From assembly GCA_019155185.1 (NCBI GenBank), contig CM032816.1, positions 3,106,124-3,170,123 of the forward strand: 64,000 nucleotides of DNA, given 5' to 3'. Positions 58,568-64,000 of the stretch are shown piece by piece. The notes beneath the pieces were generated by a model. The model made no database searches, had not been told where the DNA came from, and was given only the letters and a program-made list of their open reading frames with translations. Made by a program: the position numbers and the translations under genes. How positions within the stretch are numbered: the first letter of the stretch is position 1; each line of letters opens with the position of its first letter. This stretch comes from Beaufortia kweichowensis (lineage: Eukaryota; Chordata; Actinopteri; Cypriniformes; Gastromyzontidae).

Positions 58568-59536
58568 TAGTGATGTTCGGTTCGCGAACGAATCGTTCTT
58601 TTTAACCGGTTCTTTTCAGTGAATCGGTCTGAATCGTTCGAAACGGTTCGCATCTCCAGTAAGCAAACACTAAGCCACAATTACTAAAGTTACTCACTTT
58701 TTCACGTGCCTGACACTCCCTCTGACTCGAAATAAACCAACATCCCGGAGTTATTCTGTTAGTCCAACAGTTCACAGTTCACTGCTGTAAAGAGAGAACT
58801 GATGATGATGAGTATGAGCAGCTGATACTGCTGAGTGCGCATGCGCGGCGCACACGAACGACCGTACACACGGCCTGTCACGGTTCTCGTTCTCGAGTCA
58901 ATTACCGATTGCAGCGGTTTTCGGATCATCAATACACAACCGAGAACCGCTTCTTTCGGACGTGTCCGATTTGAGAACCGATGAGCTGATGATACTGCGC
59001 ATGCGTGATTCAGCCACAGCGTGTGATCTGAACTACTGAACAGCACAGCAGCACCGCCCACCACAGGTGTCTGAACTCTGAACCGGACAACTAATGCCAT
59101 CGTGAGCGCGGGTGAAACGAGGATAATGGGCCAATTAGGCGAAACGTAAGTTTACTTAATTACAAATAAACCGTAATGGATTATACATAGTAAGTGGAGC
59201 ATAGTTTCTGCGATGATGAAGAGTAATTTATTGACGTCATAACTGTAAAACATCCTTATTTGCAGATCACTGCCTGTATATGTGTTGATGCTTTAGATAC
59301 AAAAAAACAAATTGTAAGAAACGTATCAGATTATAATTATGTTTAATTGACTGATGTTTTGATTACTGACTTTATATTGGAATGTGTTAAGCCCGCGATA
59401 GACTTGATGTCATCGCTAATGACGTCATTACGTCGGAGCATAAAAGAACCAGTGAACCGTTTTTTTCAACCGGTTTATTGAATCGAACTATCCGAAAGAA
59501 CCGGTTCGCGGAAAAGAATCGAACTTCCCATCACTA
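58568..59536. mobile_element. hAT-like non-autonomous element, about 970 bp
   Basis: Left end TAGTGATGTTCGGTTCGCGA, right end reading inward TAGTGATGGGAAGTTCGATT. Both ends carry repeated AACCGGTT/GAACCGGTTC and AATCGTTC motifs as subterminal inverted repeats. No transposase ORF. Target duplication not clear. Confidence 0.68.
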
Positions 59537-60360
59537 GTAAACGATCTAGGACGAGTTCAGAAACCGGAATGAACTAAAGCTCTGTGACAGCGAGTAATAT
59601 AAGTGCATGAGAAGAATTAACAGGAAAAAAAATAAGAAGAAACGGTAAAATTAAATAGTTTTATTTCAAATGTTGGACTTGGCACTTAATCCTTCAAGTC
59701 CGCGTGCCCGTTTATTCAGGAAGGAGGACTCAAAAATATCTTTAAAAGGATTTATTTTAACAATCAAAAGTATATTGAAGAATATCACACTTGAAGAAAA
59801 TATGCAGAGCTCTGGGTTCAATCTGTCCCTATCATTTACACAATCAAAGGAGTTCCCCATCGAAGCAATACGACAGAAAGAAACCCGTCTATCCCTCAAA
59901 ACCCAATTTTATGGTCTCCTCTCCCCAAGGTTAGCAGGTGGCACCTCTCCACCCTTCCGGTAGGCATCTTCTCATATTTGGTCATTGTTATCTTCTGCTT
60001 AGTCTGCTTAGTCTGCAAAGATAGATCTTGGTCTGCACAAATTCAGGGTTAAGAGTGACTTGGAGTGCTTAGGGCACTTCGACCTAAGATAGCTCATTTC
60101 ATATATGGTTATACCGGTCCTTCTCTTTCCTTGGTAAATTTCCACTGGCAAACATATCATACAAGCACACAAGACTATGAATATATATATACGAGCAAAT
60201 AGTGATTAATATTGTTTTACTGATTAATGTTATTATAATAATTAATATCAACACCAGAATATATGAGAGTAAATAATGGTTATTAAAGACACAAGAATAT
60301 ATCAGAGTAGATAATGATTAATGTTGAACTCTGTAAAAGAAAGTTAAAACATTTATGAAT
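59537..60360. other. unassigned stretch in the former H2A-H1 spacer
   Basis: Contains an open frame at 59670-59963 (plus) without a recognised motif. Composition differs from the histone spacers of unit 1, so it may be another insertion. Nothing firm. Confidence 0.35.
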
Positions 60361-60369
60361 ACAAAATCC

Positions 60370-60705
60370 CTTTACAAACAAAGGTGAAGCGGGTAAGTGA
60401 TTGGTCCGTGGCAACACCGTTTGCACATGCGCAGCTCATTCACGTCTATGTCAGATGCCGTGCGGCCGCTGGAATGTGCTGCTCCTCTCAGCCAGAGCCA
60501 CTGATCAGAGCAGACACAGGGAGAGTTGTAACTGCTGTACCGGGAAAACAAAATCTCGCTCGCGCTCGCAGGACAGTACTGGCGACATTTGGAAAGTTGC
60601 TAAGGTTTGTCCAAAAGTCGCTAGATTTGTCGCTAGGCGCTTTAAAAAAAAAAAGTCGCTAAAGGGGTCTGAAAAGTCGCTAAGTTGGCAACACTGGACA
60701 CGAGT
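60370..60705 (+). repeat. dispersed repeat with iterated GTCGCTA motif
   Basis: Five copies of G(T/C)CGCTA-like words (60597 GTTGCTAAGG; then GTCGCTAG, GTCGCTAGG, GTCGCTAAAG, GTCGCTAAG) ending TAAGTTGGCAACACTG, a fish dispersed-repeat end. GC-rich head with ATTGG. Confidence 0.45.
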
Positions 60706-60960
60706 TACATGAACATTTACAAGCCAGGCAAAACTCACAGGTAGTCAACATAATGTATTACTTTAAGTTTAATTAAGTTTAAAACTTACAAACTTAAGTT
60801 GAATTTCCAAAACTTACAATGACAATTGGAGTTAAAGACAAGAAGTAAGTTCTTTTAACTTAATGGGGCTATGATGTTTTACAGTGTAGACTTTTCTTGG
60901 CTTAAGCAGAGATTTTATTCATGTAACAGAACTGTCTAAAAAACAATACATTTACAAAAC

Positions 60961-61096
60961 ACAACTCGGTGTTTGTGCGCCTCCATAAGCTGCTAACTTG
61001 TGTGTTTTCTCCACTAACATTTACAACAAAATTGGAGTCTTAAAACACTTCAACGTGATAAAAACACAACGTGAAGAGTCCAGAACTACATATGAA
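60961..61096 (-). pseudogene. ghost H1 promoter with no H1 gene, unit 4
   Basis: The minus strand reads CCAATTTTGTTGTAAATGTT, GAGAAAACACACAAGTTAGC and TATGGAGGCGCACAAACA, matching the H1 promoters of units 1 and 3 base for base over long stretches. The AAACACA box survives (61001-61007). No H1 coding sequence lies below it; the interval down to H2A is filled with repeats. Confidence 0.75.
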
Positions 61097-61863
61097 AAAT
61101 AATCTATGTGAAGATGTGTAAATAACCATAAGTATGTTTTGTTACAGGAAAGGTGAATGTCTTTTATTTTGAAAGTTTTGTAATGAGATGGTTAACCTCT
61201 GACCTTAAGTTACGCGCATTTGTTTTCTTTTGGAAGCGCGTGCGCTCTGGCTAGCGCAGTTTATTGTATGTAGCGTGTTAGCCCAAATGCGGCAATAACT
61301 TCAACACAGAGCGTGGTAAATGTTAAATGCATATTTGCAGCCCTTCCGAAGAGGCAAAATGTATGTTAAATGTGTGGAGATATGAGCATTTTGTCTGTTG
61401 ATATGTTAATTTTGCACAAATGTAAGATATGAGTATGTGATCAATGTTAGCTAATCAGTTACATGTTTTGTACACATTTTAGCTCTTACGTTGGTGATAT
61501 GGTGAATGGATTAAGGTTCATAAAAGGATTAAACATCAGAAAACCATCGGTAAAAGTCTCATCCTTGTTCGGGGGCATGCTACAAGATGAAAAGTTTGGC
61601 ATTTTTAGATTAAATCCACAAACAACAAAAGCCAATGGATTTTTTTTTTCATGTGACTTCATCTGAAAGACTTGTCAAGTGTTATACAGTAGATTCCTTA
61701 CTTGATAATGTCTTTACTTATGTGTATATATATGTTGCTACATTATACACATAGTTGTTTATGGTCACTTGTACAAATATGACAGAGTGTAACATTACTT
61801 GTTCATAACGTTAAGGAACCTCCAGGCCTGAACCACTAGACTACAGAACAGCTTTAGCCACCA
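61097..61863. other. gene-free stretch before the Harbinger element
   Basis: No gene, no recognised repeat. CpG-containing GAAGCGCGTGCGCTCTGGC near 61230 is the only GC-rich point. Confidence 0.4.
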
Positions 61864-62326
61864 GGGCCCGGTTTTTCAAAAGGTTTAATCCGGATAGAAT
61901 TGATCCGGATTTAGTAATCCTTTTTTTGCGATCCGTGATCACGTAATGCAGCTTACTTTTGGAGCCAGTTTTTTAAAGCAACATCGGATTGGATCAATCT
62001 GATCCGGATAGGAACTTTTCAGGATCACCAAATCTGGATAACCAGTGCTCAAACAGGATAGGAAATCACAATGTAGAACTATAGATATGTAAAGAGCAAC
62101 AAGTAGAATAGCCAGTGTGGGGTCAATATAAGTTTATTTTTATTTGAAATGAAAACCCACACATTTAAAAAACTAAAAACAAGAAAAACCCCACCCCATC
62201 CTCTTCCAGCAGTCCTATAGACCTACAACACAAACACTGTACATTGAGGATATTTATAACAAGTATCAAGTATAGATGTATTGAATTTAAAAAAAAAGAC
62301 TTACTGTAAAATACTCCACAATAATT

Positions 62327-63062
62327 TCATACTTCCTCATCTGATGTGGAGAGACCAGCTTGTCTGAGCGTAGCTTTTAGGAGGCGGATCTCAAGTCTGG
62401 CCTTGGTTTGCTGCAGTTTGGTCAGAGTCAGTTGTTCCTCTGCCAGACGAAGCTGTGCTTCTGCCCTTTCAGTCTCTTTTTGCAGAAGTGCCTTGTAATC
62501 ATCATCTTTGTTTGATGAAGCGGCTTCAAGCCTTTCCTCTGAGATCCTGTGGCAACTACCACTGGCTCAACCAATGAGGATCCAGCTTCTTCCTCAGGGA
62601 CAGAGCTGAGATTCAATATAAATACCCTCTCTGGATCAGCCTCAGGAGGAACTGGCAGATTCTCCTCCTCCTCCTCAATCCAAGGCTCGCCATCCCCTAC
62701 AACACCTTGAATACCATGGAGAGCTTGCGACTTCTCACCTCAATGATGTCGAGGACCACATCTGTGTAATCTCCCCTCTTAAATGGCTTGTTGCCTGTTT
62801 GTGGGTTTTTGGCTTCAGCATGGTCCTTTGTTGCCCTGGCCTTAAGATTCTTCCACCGCAATTTGATTTGGTCTGTGGTCCTCCTCTGGCCAGACCCTAT
62901 GGCATTCACATTTTCTGTGATTAAAATCCAAACATCATTTTTCTTTTTGTTGGTGTCCTTAGCAGAATTAAAACTTCCCACTATTGTTCCATAATGGCAC
63001 CGAACACCCTCTAGTAGTGCATTGGTTTTAGCAGCAGTGAAGTTACAGCTTCTTGAGTCCAT
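62327..63062 (-). CDS. Myb/SANT-like DNA-binding protein of the Harbinger element (two frame breaks)
   Basis: Starts MDSRSCNFTAAKTNALLEGV with trihelix/SANT-type residues (NDVWILITENVNAIGSGQRR, DQIKLRWKNLKARAT). The frame breaks at about 62740 (before GEKSQALHGIQG) and at about 62545 (before RLEAASSNKDDDYKALLQ), each by one base. The C-terminal coiled coil (ERAEAQLRLAEEQLTLTKLQ) ends TSDEEV at 62327. About 245 aa when read through. In known Harbingers this partner binds the ends and brings the transposase to the nucleus. Confidence 0.8.
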
Positions 63063-63237
63063 GGTACCGTTGCTTTACTATAGTGAACATTGTTCATCAA
63101 TTATAGGCCTTGGGTCCAATTGCCTCAATTGAACGCAAGCCAAAACTAATCAGTTGTAATAGGTGGGTGTATTTGAAAAGACCAACTACACTGCCATATA
63201 AATCAGCCTCTCAGAGGATTCACAGAGAGACAGTGAA
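63063..63237. promoter_or_regulatory. shared divergent promoter region of the Harbinger genes
   Basis: 175 bp between the two start codons, with no ORF. No specific box recognised. Confidence 0.4.
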
Positions 63238-64000
63238 ATGGCAGGTGTTGTCCATGCCACCACCACTTTGCCAGGAGAGGATACCGTCAAAGGGTGTATG
63301 TTGAACGTACCAAGCCACTGGAGCAATACACCACTGAGGAGCTGTATGTCCGGTTTCGCTTTGGGAAGGCTGATATAGAGTACCTTGTGAACCTTCTCAG
63401 GCCAAAACTTCAACACAGAACCCAAAGGAGTCACGGTCTGTCTGTGGAAGACCAGATCCTCATTGCTCTCCGATTTTATGCATGTGGGACTTTCTATCAA
63501 GTTGTTGGTGACTATATGGGAGTGGTGAAATCAGCTGTGTGTGATGTGGTGAGAGATGTGTCAATCGCACTGGCCAGCCTGGTCAATGAATTTGTTTCTT
63601 TTCCAAAGGACAACCAGATTGCCCAGGCCAAAGCGCAGCTTTTTCTTTGGGGAATATGCCCAATACTATTGGAGCAATCGACTGCACACATGTGCATATA
63701 CAAGCACCTCGTGAGAATGAATGGGAGTTTATAAACAGAAAGGGGAGGCACAGCATCAATGTCCAACTTGTGTGTGATGCTGACCTCATCATCACCAACT
63801 GCGTTGTCAAGTGGCCTGGGTCTGTCCATGATGCACGCATCCTGAGGGAGAGCGTTCTATATAGAGACCTCCAAACCAAACGACCGGATGGCGTAATATT
63901 AGGAGACAGTGCCTACCCACTCCTACCATGGCTGATGACTCCTTTTCTAACAGCAAATACACCGGCGCAGGCACGCTTCAACACTGCTCATTGCAGAGCA
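63238..64000 (+). CDS. HARBI1-like DDE transposase, 5' part (open at window end, frame breaks)
   Basis: N-terminal RGYRQRVYVERTKPLEQY, ELYVRFRFGKADIEYLVNLL and a helix-turn-helix region (VEDQILIALRFYACGTFYQV) are in one frame to about 63650. One base is then missing in TTTGGGGAATATGCCC, after which MPNTIGAIDCTHVHIQAP (first catalytic Asp), WPGSVHDARIL and LGDSAYPLLPW (second catalytic Asp) follow. The catalytic Glu would be beyond 64000. The ATG at 63238 is in a different frame from RGYRQR, so either a further indel or another start is involved. Confidence 0.83.

Larger units (their letters stand above)
61864..64000. mobile_element. PIF/Harbinger transposon, left part (runs off the window)
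   Basis: Begins GGGCCCGGTTTTTCAAAAGG, a fish Harbinger-type terminus. Subterminal palindromes ATCCGGAT at 61888-61895, 61903-61910 and 62002-62009. It then carries a Myb/SANT-like gene (minus) and a DDE transposase gene (plus) transcribed away from a shared 175-bp region, the standard two-gene layout of this superfamily. The right terminus lies outside. Several single-base frame breaks are present, so activity cannot be judged from this sequence. Confidence 0.86.

Overview
The window is vertebrate nuclear DNA, almost certainly from a cyprinid-type teleost. It is AT-rich, has a spliced gene with GT/GC-AG introns, carries teleost MITEs, V-SINE-like tails, Tc1-like and PIF/Harbinger repeats, and has replication-dependent histone genes with fish-like protein sequences. 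No prokaryotic features are present.

Layout: (1) 1-9.9 kb is gene-free and repeat-rich. (2) 10.03-22.73 kb, minus strand: a complete 21-coding-exon gene that I recognise as osbpl5 (ORP5), an ER-anchored lipid-transfer protein with an N-terminal MKEE leader, PH domain, OSBP-related lipid-binding domain (EQVSHHPP signature) and C-terminal membrane anchor. Its exons sum to 866 codons if one missing base in exon 9 is allowed for. Three of its 20 introns use GC donors. (3) 22.7-37.85 kb: non-coding, with MITEs, microsatellites, two CpG-rich promoter-like patches and two CTCF-like motifs on the side facing the histones. (4) 37.85-61.1 kb: a histone cluster of 15 recognisable genes, one H1 pseudogene tail and two promoter ghosts. 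(5) 61.86 kb to the end: the left part of an autonomous PIF/Harbinger transposon with divergent Myb/SANT-like and DDE transposase genes.

The histone genes form four quintet-derived units in alternating orientation: unit 1 (+) H1-H2A-H3-H4-H2B; unit 2 (-) H3-H2A-psiH1; unit 3 (+) H1-H2A-[H3 promoter ghost]-H4-H2B; unit 4 (-) H2B-H4-H3-H2A-[H1 promoter ghost]. Units 1+2 and 3+4 are each tail-to-tail palindromes. I infer that a ten-gene palindrome was duplicated and then lost different members. All 15 genes end in the same 16-nt histone mRNA stem-loop. Class-specific promoter blocks recur: H1 AAACACA box, H3 CRE plus CCAAT, H4 GGTCC block, H2B E2F-like site plus CCAAT boxes. They would supply core and linker histones together in S phase.

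Single-base indels interrupt 6 of the 15 histone frames, osbpl5 exon 9 and both Harbinger genes, mostly in homopolymers and with perfect protein sequence on both sides. I read most of these as assembly (long-read) errors rather than pseudogenes. All calls are by eye and from family knowledge; no search was run.
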